A model generated the notes under the pieces. That model was given only the letters and a program-made list of their open reading frames with translations. It ran no database searches and was not told the DNA's origin. Below, one piece after another: positions 11,738 to 21,780 of a stretch of 64,000 bases of DNA. The position numbers were made by a program, and so were the translations under genes. Positions within the stretch are counted from its first letter, which is position 1; each line of letters opens with the position of its first letter. The DNA comes from Bretschneidera sinensis (lineage: Eukaryota; Streptophyta; Magnoliopsida; Brassicales; Akaniaceae), in NCBI GenBank assembly GCA_023935145.1, contig CM043704.1:94141873-94205872 (forward strand), written 5' to 3'.

Positions 11738-12770
11738 TATTTGGAGATTCGACCGAGCCCTAAAGAGGCTCGGATTTCCTGGAGAAACATGCCGAGCGTG
11801 AGCAGAGCAGCTCATGCACTCGGACTGATTTGGAGATTTGACCGAGCGTTGTCGGGGCTCGGATTTCTTGGAAAAATTTACCGAGCGTGAGCAGAGCAGC
11901 TCATGCGCTCGGACTTATTTGGAGATTCGACCGAGCATTGTCGGGGCTCAGATTTCCTGGAGAAATTTGCCGGGTGTGAGCAGAGCAGCTCATACGCTCG
12001 GACTTATTTGGAGATTCGACTGAGCGTTGTCGGGGCTCGGATTTCCTGGAGAAATTTGCCGAGCGTGAGCAGAGCAGCTCATATGCTCAGACTTATTTGG
12101 AGATTCGACCGAGTGTTGTCGGGGCTCGGATTTCCTGGAGAAATTTACCGAGCGTGAGCAGAGCAGCTCATACGCTCGGACTTATTTGGAGATTCGACCC
12201 AGCGTTGTTGGGACTTGAATTTCTTGGAGAAAATTACCGAGCTTGAGCAGAGCAGCTTATACGCTCGGACTTATTTATAGATTCGACCGAGCGTTGTCGG
12301 GGCTCGGATTTCCTGGAGAAATTTGCCGAGAGTGAGCAGAGCAGCTCATACGCTTGGACTTATTTGGAGATTCGACCGAGCATTGTCGAGGCTCGGATTT
12401 CGTGGAGAAATTTACAGAGCGTGAGCAGAGCAGCTCATACGCTCGGACTTATTTGGAGATTCGACCGAGCGTTGTCGGGGCTCGGATTTCCTGGAGAAAT
12501 TTGTCGAGCGTGAGCAGAGCAACTCATACGCTCGGACTTATTTGGAGATTCGACCGAGCGTTGTCGGGGCTCAGATTTCCTGGAGAAATTTGTCGAGCGT
12601 GAGCAGAGCAGCTCATACGCTCGGACTTATTTGGAGATTCGACCGAGCGTTGTCGGGGCTCGGACTTCCTAGAGAAATTTTTCGAGCGTGAGCAGAGCAG
12701 CTCATACGCTCGGACTTATTTGGAGATTAGACCGAGCGTTGTCGGGGCTCCGATTTCCTGAAGAAATTTG
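11738..12770. repeat. 89-bp tandem array (about 11.6 copies)
   Basis: Monomer boundaries fall at 11821, 11910, 11999, 12088, 12177, 12266, 12355, 12444, 12533, 12622 and 12711, every interval exactly 89 bp. A diverged partial unit precedes (11738-11820) and a partial unit ends the array. Each monomer contains two inverted repeats, CCGAGC/GCTCGG and CGAGCG.TGAGC/GCTCA..CGCTCG, which could form hairpins. Because 89 is not a multiple of three, ORFs through the array rotate frame and are not taken as genes. Tandem arrays in this region are known from Tat and Ogre elements and can seed satellites. Confidence 0.95.
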
Positions 12771-13052
12771 CGAAAAGGGTTTTTAGTCACTTTAGGCCTG
12801 CCAGATGGTCCCGATTTTCTTGTGCGTGTGTGGGCCTTTTGGCCCACTTTAGGTTTATTAAGTAGATGCGATGAATGGCGACGCTTGACAAGGTGGCGGC
12901 GTGTTTGTTTAAATTGAGGTCGCGCCCTAGGGACAGCTGGCACTCATATTACAGGGCGGCGTCTGGTGAACCTGAAATGGCCCATCGGAAACTGTAAATG
13001 ACGCTTCTGTTAGACTGACATGTGACTTGATTACCTCGTTTTTGCAGCCATA

Positions 13053-13070
13053 ACCCCTATAAGAAGGGGT
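13053..13070 (+). promoter_or_regulatory. Promoter of the antisense ORF
   Basis: CTATAAGAAG at about 13057-13066 sits inside a short inverted repeat (ACCCC ... GGGGT). It lies 145 bp before the ATG at 13203, with a pyrimidine-rich leader between. The position and sequence suit a TATA box driving the plus-strand gene inside the element. Confidence 0.5.
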
Positions 13071-13202
13071 ATCCCCTCCCTTCAGTTTTCACTTCGCATT
13101 TTTGAGAGATTTTGAGGGTTTTGGTTCTCCTAGTGAGTCTGAGAGCGCTCGATATTGCTTAGGAGTTTTTCACTAAAAGTTTTCTCATTTTCTTAGTGAG
13201 TA

Positions 13203-15138
13203 ATGTCAGTCGGTAGTGAGTCTAGCGGAGCCCTGTCCAGGGAGCTGGGTGAAGCCATGGGTGTTTCGTCCAGTGAAGGGGTTGCTTCTCGTGAAGTGAC
13301 TTCTGGGGGTGTAGGCTGGGCCTTAGTCCCTTACGCGAGAGACAGAGGGGAGGAGCAAGGGTCCGAATCATCGGGGGGAGAGGAGGACCTATGGGATGAG
13401 GTCCGAGACACAGAGAGAGAGGAATGAGTGTTCGAAGCGAACTCCGTTCCTAGCACTGTGGCGGGATCCAACCTTTTAAAGATGAGGGTTAAATATAGGA
13501 TCCCTATGGATTTTAACATGAGGGCCCCAGAGGGTGGAGAGAGAGCTTGCGATGTTCTGTCCAGCCGGCAACCGTTTGAGCTGTGCCTCTACGAGCATCA
13601 GCTTAAGGCGGGGCTCAGGCTTCCTCTCCACCCGTTCCTATGCTTAATACTTAGATACTTTGGTATTGCGTTAAGCCAGCTGGTGCCCAATTCGGTTCGA
13701 CTGATTCTGGCATTCATTGCTGTGTGCCAGGAGGTAGGGGGTGATGAACATAAACGTGTTCAAAGCCCATTTTTACCTAGCCCGGTTAGGACACTCGGGT
13801 TGGGTCATCGTCAGTTCGAGGTGGGGGAAGAGCGTTCTAAAAGAGAAGCCTTCCTCAATCAAGGGATGGAAGGGGGGCTTCTTCTTTGTCCAGTCTGCCG
13901 AAAGTTTCGACGTTCCCCTCACTTGGGGGTTGGAGCGTGTTGGCAAATGCAAGAGGCCACACCTCTCCCTACGAGAGGAAGAAACTCTGAGGGCAATGCT
14001 GGCCGCGCCCTTGGAGATTGATGTTCTTAGAGACAATGAGGAACTCCACAGGTGCGGCCTGTGCCTTCATCGCCTTCCCTCGCGCCTTTTACATGGTAGT
14101 CGCTGGCTCGTCGACTTATAGGAATTTTTTACTTATTTTTCAAGTTTTTAAAGCACCCTCCTTTTTTTTGCAGATATGGAGATGGTGGCGATGGCCAAGC
14201 AGCTGGCTCACGAGAAGAAGAGGGCAGCTGAAGCTAGCGGTTCTGGGCAGAGGAAGAAAGCCAAGGTTCCTACTGTGGCTTCGAAGCCGGTGGATAGGCC
14301 ACCCAGACCTTTCGTGGATCCTTCTCCTTCAATGGCTTCCTTGCCTCGGGAAGGATATGAGATTACTCATCTTTTCACTTCCCGGTGGGCTCTGAGAATG
14401 GATGACTCGGTGTTTGCCAGCACCAAGGTCTCTCGAGAGCATTTGGTGCTGGGGATCCCTCCCCGCGATAAGGCGGAGATTCTATCGAAGCCTTTAGAGT
14501 TGCTGTGTTCAGCGGCGGAGGTTACTTCCTCTCAAGCCGGAGTTCTTCATGGAATGCTTTCCCGGTGTACCTTGGAGATAGCGGACCGCTTGTCCAAGAC
14601 CGAGCTTAAGCTGAAGGATGCTGAGGACATTGCACATGATTTAACCATTTCCCTTGAGACATTGGAGAGGGAGAGAGAAGAGACCATTTTTGACAGGGAT
14701 CATCACCGTCAGACTGCGGAGGTCCTGAGAGATGAGCTAGATGAAGTTCGTCATTGTTCCGTGGAAAAGGAGGCTTCTCTGATGAAGGAAGGGGTAGTTT
14801 AATACCTCGAAGGTTTCGAGGAAGCTAAGAGGGGGGTGACGCTTCTTTTCCCGGGGTTGGACTTCTCAGGTCTCGATCTGGCGAGCGACTCCGGAGCATC
14901 TAGTGCGGATTCTTCAGGAGGAGGAGGTGGTGCAGCTGTCCAGGCTGGGGTCAGGATGGCCCTGGTGAAGCCTTGCCTGCACCAAGTGGCGAGGTGGGGG
15001 AAGCACAAGTTGGAGGGGAAAGCGAGGCCCAGTCCTAAGCTAACTGCGAGGTTTTTGGGGCCTCGATTGTACCCAAAAAGTTTCTTTGTATTAAAGGCCA
15101 ACAGTGCCTTCTCTTTGTATCTTTCTTCCTATGAATGA
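13203..15138 (+). pseudogene. Antisense ORF of the Tat element (Transposase_28-type), broken
   Basis: This gene runs opposite to gag-pol. An acidic, Ser/Gly-rich N-terminus (13203-13427) ends at TGA 13425-13427. The same frame resumes with a conserved region (13470-13740) typical of Pfam Transposase_28, 'putative gypsy type transposon', including YRIPMDFNMRAP and LPLHPFLCLILRYFGI. A one-base shift at the G run 13737-13741 moves the frame; the protein continues to about 14090, including KPSSIKGWKGGFFFV. An intron then seems to end at TTTTTTTTGCAG (about 14174). The second exon (14176-14802) has a basic nuclear-signal-like patch and a long Glu/Lys coiled coil. TAA at 14800-14802 interrupts it and the same frame runs to 15138. 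Function in Tat elements is unknown; a regulatory or structural role is speculative. Confidence 0.8.
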
Positions 15139-15192
15139 AGTAAAGAAGTTTCGGAATTTCAAATCCTTTATTTATTTTCGTGCTTTCACATT

Positions 15193-15540
15193 TCATTGGT
15201 AGAAACTACGGAGGTTCTCCGCGTTCCAGGTGTGAGGAACGGGCTTCCCTTCCATGTCTTCTAGCTCATAGGTGCCTATCCTGCAGACCCTTCGAACCTT
15301 GTAAAGTCCTTCCCAATTCGAGTCCAACTTACCCGTGTGTCGGGGGCGTGAGACTTCACTCTTCCAGAGGACGAGGTCATTAAGTTTGAAGGGTTTGTTC
15401 CGTACCCGAGAGTTACAGTACCGAGCGACCCTTTGCTGATAGTTTGCGAGGCGGACTTGGGCTTTGTCTCTGGCTTCTTCAACTAGATCTAAGTTCATTT
15501 TTAACCCTTCTTCATTGCTGCCTGGCTCAAAACACTGTAC
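15193..15540 (-). pseudogene. Integrase C-terminal part of pol
   Basis: This is the last segment of the pol frame, from the codon after TGA 15541-15543 to the natural stop at 15193. It has ANYQQRVARYCNSRVRNKPF followed by a DNA-binding-like region with KLDSNWEGLYKVRRV and ends in NAENLRSFYQ. That is the usual end of Tat integrases, a GPY/F-like C-terminal domain with W and G retained. It is in the same frame as all upstream gag-pol segments. The break is nonsense only. Confidence 0.85.
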
Positions 15541-16458
15541 TCAGAGTGATGGGATCCCGATTTCTAGAGGAATGATGGCTTCTGAGCCGTATGTCATGAA
15601 AAAGGGGGTTTCGCCTGTTGGCGTCCGGGCCGTTGTCCAATAGGCCCAAAGGATGTTATGGTGCTGTTCTACCCAACAATTATCTGTCTCGTAGAGTCTC
15701 TTCCTGATTCCTTGGAGGAACGTTCTGTTGGTTACTTCAGCCTGGCCATTGGTTTGCGGGTACCCCACAGAGGAGAACCGATGGTTAATATGGAGGTCGT
15801 CGCAAAATGTTTTGAATCGGGAGCTGTCGAACTGCTTTCCATTATCGGTGATCAGCACGCGAGGGATTCCGAAGCGGCATACTATCGACTTCCAAATGAA
15901 GTTCCTGGTTTGGTGATCCGTGATGCTTGCCAACGGCTCGGCCTCGACCCATTTGATGAAGTAGTCAATGGCCACGATGAGGTGTTTCTTCTGCCCAACG
16001 GACGTTGGGAATGGGCCCAGGAGATCCATCCCCCATATGGCGAAGGGGAGGGGACTAGTGATGGAGACGAGGGGGTTAGCGGGTCGATGCGATGTCGGAG
16101 ACCATCGCTGGCAATTTTCGTATTTCTTGACCAAACTTGCTGCGTCATCTTTTACCGTGGGCCAGTAGTATCCCTGGCGGAGGATTTTGAAGGCTAAGGC
16201 TCGAACCCCAAGATGGTTTCCGCATATCCCTTCGTGGACCTCTCGGAGTGCATAGTCTGCCTCTCTGGGTCCGAGGCATCGTAGATACGATGTAGTTAGA
16301 CCCCTTTTGTATAATTACCCTTCCATAAGGGTGTAACACGAGGCACGGGATATCACCTTTTTGGCTTGATCCTTGGGATCAGGCACGGTACCGTCTTTTA
16401 GATACTTGAGAATGGGGTCCATCCACGAGGATTCTTCTTCCACTTGCTGGATCGGGGC
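15541..16458 (-). pseudogene. Integrase zinc-finger and catalytic core of pol
   Basis: Catalytic DDE residues are visible: WGMDLLGPFP (first Asp), LITDNGKQFD (second Asp) and TNGQAEVTNRT (Glu). The upstream HHCC zinc finger keeps HEGICGNH and the last Cys, but the first Cys of the expected CxxC is Tyr (KKYENCQ). Two stops break the segment: TAA at 16315-16317, just before the zinc finger, and TGA at 15541-15543, after the core. Everything stays in the gag-pol frame. The enzyme would insert retrotransposon cDNA; this copy is inactive both by the stops and probably by the lost Cys. Confidence 0.9.
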
Positions 16459-16986
16459 CTAATCTATACTTGGGGCAGGAAGAGTTTCCTGATAGATAGC
16501 TCGATTAGGCACTAGTTGTTGAGAAGAGGCCAGATTAGCCAGGGCATCTGCCTTAGAGTTTTCGGCTCGGGGAATCCGAGTTATCCGAAATGTTTTGAAT
16601 AGGGTAATCGACTTTTTCACCTTTTGAAGATATCGGGAGAGCTTCTCCCCCCTGGCCTCGAATTCTCCCTGCACCTGGCTTACCACTAGTTGAGAGTCGC
16701 TGAACACTTCTAGTGCTTCCACTGCTAGAGCCTTGACTAACCTCAGTCCGGCCAGAAGTGCTTCATATTCTGCTTCGTTATTGGAGGCTTTAAATCCGAA
16801 CCTCAGTGCATATTCAATGGCGAAACCCTCCGGGCTGCAGAGGATGAGTCTTGCCCCGCTCCCTAGTGAATTCGAGGATCCATCCACATGGAGGCTCCAT
16901 CCTAGAGGGGGACCGTCGTTTAGATGTGCTTCTGGTTCATCCAGGATTATGGGCAAAGTTGTCTCCATGATAAAGTCGGCCAGGGC
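16459..16986 (-). pseudogene. Second (archaeal-type) RNase H of pol
   Basis: WSLHVDGSSNSLGSGA, NNEAEYEALLAGL, FSDSQLVVSQVQGEF and AENSKADALANLAS carry the four acidic catalytic residues of an RNase H fold, all intact here. A second RNase H gained between the retroviral-type RNase H and integrase is a hallmark of Tat-lineage elements. The segment lies between TAA at 16987-16989 and TAG at 16459-16461, both in frame. Confidence 0.9.
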
Positions 16987-17259
16987 TTAGGCCTTGATAG
17001 ATTGCCTGGGATGATAGCGAATATCAAATTCCCCTAGCTCGACTTCCCATTTTACCATTCTTCCTGAAGCGCTCGGATTATGGAAGACTTGCCTCAAGGG
17101 TTGGTCCGTAAAAAGGACGATAGTGTGTTCTTGAAAATACGGTCGGAGTTTTCGGGCGGCTATTACCAGAGCGTAAGCCATTTTTTCAATAGGAGGGTAA
17201 CTAGTCTCGGCCTCATGGAGAATTCGACTAACGTAGTAGATGGGCTTTTGGATACCCTC
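16987..17259 (-). pseudogene. First RNase H of pol (C-terminal part)
   Basis: Follows the TAA at 17260-17262 in the same frame. PIYYVSRILHEAETSY, then FTDQPLRQVF and KWEVELGEFDIRYHPR are characteristic of the RNase H that directly follows reverse transcriptase in Ty3/gypsy pol. It ends at TAA 16987-16989, after which the second RNase H begins. Confidence 0.88.
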
Positions 17260-18735
17260 TTATTCTCGTACCAGGACAGATGCCACAGTGCTTGGTCCGG
17301 CGGATAGGTAAAGGAAGAGCTCTTCGTTCAGGAGTTGTTTGGTCAGGAGGGGTGGCGAACTCAGGTACTTTTTTAGGTCTTCAAACGCCTCTTGGCAGCT
17401 CTCGAACCAGGCGAAGTTTTTTGCCTTTTTGATAGCCTGAAAGAAAGGGAGGCATCTTTCCGCCGATTTAGACATGAAACGGCTCAGGGCTGCAACTCGT
17501 CCGGTGAGTCGTTGAACTTCTTTCACTGACCTGGGAGGGGTCATGTTGAGGATAGCTTCTATCTTCTCTGTGTTGACCTCTATCCCTCTCTGAGTGACCA
17601 TGAATCCTAGGAACTTGCCTCCGGTTACCCCAAAGGCACACTTGGACGGATTCAACCTCATATTATGCTTGCGCAGGACTCCGAAGGCCTCCTCCAGATC
17701 GGAAGGGTGGTTTCGCACCTCAGGGCTTTTAACCAGCATGTCGTCCACGTAGACTTTCATATTCCTCCCAATCTGTCTTTGAAATATTCTGTTCACCAGC
17801 CTCTGGTAGGTTGCCCCAACATTCTTCAGCCCAAAAGGCATTACCTTGTAGCAGTATAACCCTCGCTCGGTGACAAAGGCGGTTTTTTCTTGATCGGACT
17901 TATGCATGAAGATCTGATTGTAACTAGAGTAGGCGTCCATGAAAGAGAGGAGTTCATGCCCTAAGGTGGCATCCACCATTTGATCGATCCGGGGAAGAGG
18001 GAAACTGTCCTTGGGACAAGCTTTGTTTAAGTTGGTGAAATCAATGCAGATGCGCCACTTTTCACTGGCTTTCTTGACCATAATCACATTAGATACCCAC
18101 TCGGGATACCTTGCTTCCCTAATGAAACCGGCTTCCAGCAGCTTGTCAACCTCGGCGTTGATGGCCGCCTGCCGCTCTAGGGCAAAGGACCTTTTCTTCT
18201 GAATGACTGGTTTGCATCCGAGGTCTACGTTTAGGTGGTGCTCAATGGTTTCAGGATTAACCCCCGGCATATCTGATGCTGACCAGGCAAACAGATCTCG
18301 GTTCTTTCGAAGGAGGCGGAGGAGTTCCTCTCTGGCCTCCTTTGAGAGGTTTTCTCCTACTTGTATGGTCTTGGTGGGGTCTTCTCCTAGAAGTATCGCG
18401 GTCAGTTCTTCGGTGGGTCGGCCTTTGGGTGCCTTCATTTCGTCACGCAGGTCCTCAACTTCAAGTGGTAGGACCTCGGTCTTTTTCCCTTCTCTGATGG
18501 CGCTCAGGTAGCAGGACCGGGAGGCTCTCTGATCCCCCTTGAGCACCCCTACACCTTTGCTGGTGGGGAACTTGACCTTCAGGTGATGGGTCGAGACGAC
18601 GGCCTTTAGCTTGTTGAGGGTGGGATGCCCAATTATCATGTTATAGGAGGAGGGTTGTTTTACCACAAGGAACGTAGTCCGTACAGTGGATGTTTTTGGT
18701 ACTGTCCCGGCTGTTACTGAGAGGTCTATGCTTCC
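17260..18735 (-). pseudogene. Reverse transcriptase region of pol
   Basis: Begins after the stop at 18736-18738 in the same frame. The RT blocks are all present: WRICIDFTNLNKACPKDSFP, FMDAYSSYNQI (catalytic Asp), KVMPFGLKNVGATYQRLVN and YVDDM at 17738-17752 (catalytic Asp pair), then LGFMVTQRGIEVN and the start of RNase H. The frame is open for over 490 codons and ends with TAA 17260-17262. No frameshift was detected. The catalytic residues are conserved, so the defect is the flanking stops. Confidence 0.92.
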
Positions 18736-20628
18736 TTATAGGATGACTGGGGATCCTCCGAAACCGTAGAGGGGGGCAGGGACAGGCTCTAGGCGTCCCT
18801 CCTTCAGTTCCATGCACTGATAGGTATCGTGAAACAGTATGTCAGCGGAGCTCCCGTTGTCGATTAGAACCCGCCGTATCTCGCAGTTGGCCACTAGGAA
18901 TGCGACTACTACAGCGTCGTCATGAGGAATCTGCACATCCTCCAGGTCAACCTCCATGAAGGAGATCACTGACTCCGTTTTTCTTTTCTTGTGGGGGCCG
19001 CTGACTGAGGCCACGGCCTTGGCATATGCTTTACCGCTCTGCCCCCAATTCTCTCCAACGGCCGGCCCTCCGCAAATTGTTTTGATGATTCGGGTGGTTG
19101 CAGGTACCTCCTCCTTCTTCTGGCGGGGCCTCTCTTGTTCCGCCCTGGGGTCTCTCCGAGGATTCGGCCTCTCTTGCCAGTGTTGATAAGGGTGTCTGTC
19201 ATCCCTCCTTGGCGACATGGGGTTTTCATGTCTTCGAGGCCCAGTGAACTCCTTCAGGTGCCCTTGGTTAATGAGTTTCTCAATCTGTTCCTTCAGGTCG
19301 TGGCACTCCTCCGTGTCGTGGCCACGGCTTTGGTGGAACCGGCACCACTTTTTGGGGTCTCCCCCAATGGGCTTCTTGGGTGGCCACTGTAGGACAGACT
19401 TGTCTTGAAGCTGCATGAGGACGTCGGTCCTTATGGTGTTGAGGGGAGTGAAGTTGTCGACTCGAGGGTGGGGCCTATACCTGTTCTCTTGGTAAGGTTT
19501 TTTGGCCCCTTCCTTCTGAGGAGCAGGGTCTTTCCTTTTTCTTTCGGTTTCTCCTTCTCTTTCTCTTCTGAAAGCTTGATCGTCCTCCGCTAGCATGTAC
19601 TTTTCTGCCCGGGCCAAGATTTCGTTCATGTCTCGAGGCGGGCGCCGAGTCAGCTTGGAGCTAAAGATTCCCGACCTCAATCCGTTCTTGAAGGCCATCA
19701 CCTGGATGTTGAGATCAAGGTCTGGAATTTCCCAAGCCGCTGTGTTGAACCTGGAAATGTAAGCCGGAAGCCTTTCCCCCTTATGCTGAATAATGTTGAA
19801 GAGGTTTTCCGAGGTTTTCTTGGGCCCCTTGCTACTGAGGAAGTGGGAAGCGAAAGCATAGCTGAGTTTTTTGAAATTACTAATGGTTCTTGGCTTAAAG
19901 CGCGAGTACCAAGTGCCCGCCGCCTTTTCAAGAGTCAAGGGAAAGGCGCGGCACATGATCTGATCTGAGTGCCGATGTAGTACCATTGTCGTTTTATAGT
20001 GTTGGAGGTGGTTCATTGGATCTGTGGTCCCGTCATACATTCTGACTTGGGGCATCCTGAAGTTTGGCGGGAGAGGGGTTTCTAGGACGCCTTCCGTGAA
20101 AGGAGGGTCTTGGACGCAGAGCTCGTCCATAATGCTGAGATTCTTGTATCTCAGAGCCGAGTCTATTCTTTCCTGCATTTCCTCGAATCGTCTGTCGAGG
20201 CTGGGGTTGCCCTTTGAGGTGGAACTTTCTTTGGGCCTGCTATGGCGCGGTGAGGGCTCAGCGCAGGGCTGGTCATGTGTTGGGTCATTCCTGCCTGACG
20301 ACTCGGCCTCTCCCGGAGCTTGGTGAGGAGGATATAAAGGCTGTCGGCCCCCTTCTCGGACTTGAGCCGCCAGATTGGTTATCATTCTGGACAGTTCTAG
20401 GAACTGAGCTTGGGTCGCCGGAGCTTGGAGGTAGGCAGGGCCTCCCTCGCCGTCCGGGGAGTCGGTTTCAGCAAAGTGGGGACGCTGTTCCCTGGCGGGG
20501 GTGGCGTGTTCTGGGATTGCTGAAAATCCAGATATGGATCGGTTACCGTGAACTTCGCCTTGGATGGGAGCCGAGCACGCGGCCGGGGCTTCTTTGTTGG
20601 CTCTCCTAGCACTGTTCCTTGGTGGCAT
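18736..20628 (-). pseudogene. Gag and aspartic protease, ended by a premature stop
   Basis: The ATG at 20628 follows the primer-binding site by about 55 bp. Residues 1-150 are low-complexity and charged. The gag capsid-like region (about 170-350) includes YDGTTDPMNHLQHYKT and AFPLTLEKAAGTWYSRF. A zinc knuckle C429-x2-H432-x4-H437-x4-C442 follows, in the CHHC form usual for this group. The protease active site is LIDNGSSADILF near residue 586. TAA at 18736-18738 stops the frame within or just after protease, and the RT region continues in the same frame. Gag would package the RNA and the protease would process gag-pol. The stop context gives no reason to expect readthrough. Confidence 0.9.
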
Positions 20629-20684
20629 CGTGACAGATGAGTTCTTTCACTTCTTCACTTTTATTATAGCGAGAGATTATTGGT

Positions 20685-20702
20685 TTCCCACAGACGGCGC
20701 CA
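20685..20702 (-). promoter_or_regulatory. Primer-binding site
   Basis: Minus strand TGGCGCCGTCTGTGGGAA starts three bases inside the 5' LTR. Its first nine bases match the complement of the 3' end of plant tRNA-Asp (ACGGCGCCA). This form is common in plant Ty3/gypsy elements. Confidence 0.8.
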
Positions 20703-20705
20703 ATC

Positions 20706-21386
20706 TGTTGATGCCAAAAACTACCGATGCTGACGTAGTTTGAAAGCTGACGTGGCCTGAGTGGGGATTTGGCCTGAGAGAGGACTCGGCCTGGGCCCTG
20801 CACAAGTGACAAGAATGAAGGCCCTCAGAAGGAGGGGAAGGGGAGACCTCCGAGGGCGCTCCGATGCTTAAGTCAGCAAATATTTAAGAGAAAAGCCGAG
20901 GGTTCGAAAGAGGAACCGAGGGCCCAAGTAATTCAAGTGTAAGTGTCCAAAAAAGTGTCTCTGTCTTGAAGTCCATACCTTGGCCTATTTATTGTCGTCT
21001 GCTGGTGGAGAGGATATGATTGTGAGCCTAGAAGAGGGGACACTGTAGGGCGGCCGTAGGGTGGCGGACGACCATAGGGTTGTGGAGTGGCTAGTCCCTG
21101 TAGGGTGGCTAGTGTTGATAGGGGAGATCCTGGTGTGGGTCGGCTGGGTCATTTTTCGCGGGTTTGGGGATTCTTGATGGATCGTGGAGCATACTTGATT
21201 GTTTGTCCGGGCCGGAGTGTTCTTTGAGTCAGCTGGGCTGGGTCACCCTTCCGGGGTCCGAACTTATCTGGGTCGCAGGTTTGAGACTGGTTTGATGTTT
21301 GCTTGGGCCAGAACAAGCTTACCGAGCCTGGTATTTGTTTGGGCCTTGTTGTTTGTTTGGGCCTTGGTGTTTTTTAGGCCCTATCA
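20706..21386 (-). repeat. 5' LTR (right, 681 bp)
   Basis: Collinear with the left LTR. It is 18 bp longer because of one tandem duplication of a TTTGGGCCTTG-type unit near 21340-21370. About 14 substitutions separate the two, mostly transitions. The TATA-like site at 20986-20993 is altered relative to the other LTR. Confidence 0.93.
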
Positions 21387-21391
21387 CACGT
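21387..21391. repeat. Right target-site duplication CACGT
   Basis: Exact copy of 10026-10030, directly after the LTR terminus CTATCA. Confidence 0.92.
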
Positions 21392-21780
21392 GTATATAGT
21401 TGAAACAGTTTTAATAAATTAGTTGTAGAGTTTAATTTTTTTTTTGTCTGAAATCTAAATTTATAAATTATATTGATTTTTATTTCAAAAGCTGCTTAAC
21501 ATAATTAGAATCGAGATTTTCAGCATTCCTATAAATGATCCTTTGTTATACTCAGAATTCAGAATGAGAAAACAGCAACGGGTCTATTGCCTTTGTAACT
21601 TTTTACTTGATTTGAAAAAAAATCCATAGTAAAATTACTCATTTTAAATAAGAAATTCATTCTTAATCATTTTTCAATCACATAAATCATACTGACTGCA
21701 GCATCTTCAGCTCAGCAATTAAAAAATGTGCTAATTAATAATCAATGATATCTGCTATTGTTTTTACCGCAAAAAAGAAA
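21392..21780. other. Intergenic spacer
   Basis: AT-rich sequence between the retrotransposon and a long-TIR element. No ORF, RNA or repeat could be supported. Confidence 0.5.

Larger units (their letters stand above)
10031..21386 (-). mobile_element. Full-length Ty3/gypsy LTR retrotransposon, Tat lineage (11.36 kb)
   Basis: The element is bounded by two LTRs (10031-10693 and 20706-21386) and flanked by CACGT on both sides. It reads on the minus strand: 5' LTR, primer-binding site, gag-protease, reverse transcriptase, RNase H, a second RNase H, integrase, an oppositely oriented ORF, an 89-bp tandem array, polypurine tract, 3' LTR. The second RNase H and the antisense ORF with a Transposase_28-type domain place it in the Tat group of plant Ty3/gypsy elements (family knowledge). 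By eye the LTRs differ at about 14 of 663 aligned sites plus one 18-bp indel, so the insertion is fairly recent. gag-pol carries six premature stop codons, so this copy is not autonomous. Confidence 0.95.

Noticed and set aside
11838..12602. ORFs within the 89-bp array
   Set aside because: Unit length is not divisible by three, so each ORF is a rotating translation of the same repeat.
11738..12770. CRISPR-like regular array
   Set aside because: Units are 89-bp repeats with no unique spacers, and the host is a plant. It is a tandem repeat of a retrotransposon.
13428..14021. Independent gene starting at GTG 13428
   Set aside because: Same frame as the upstream ORF after one TGA. It is the continuation of the broken antisense gene, not a new start.
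15658..16197. 179-residue plus-strand ORF
   Set aside because: Lies exactly antisense to the integrase core, whose DDE motifs are clear. No domain of its own.
18736..18738. Programmed readthrough of the gag-pol stop
   Set aside because: Codon is TAA followed by G, with no known readthrough context, and five more in-frame stops exist downstream. Simple inactivation is more likely.
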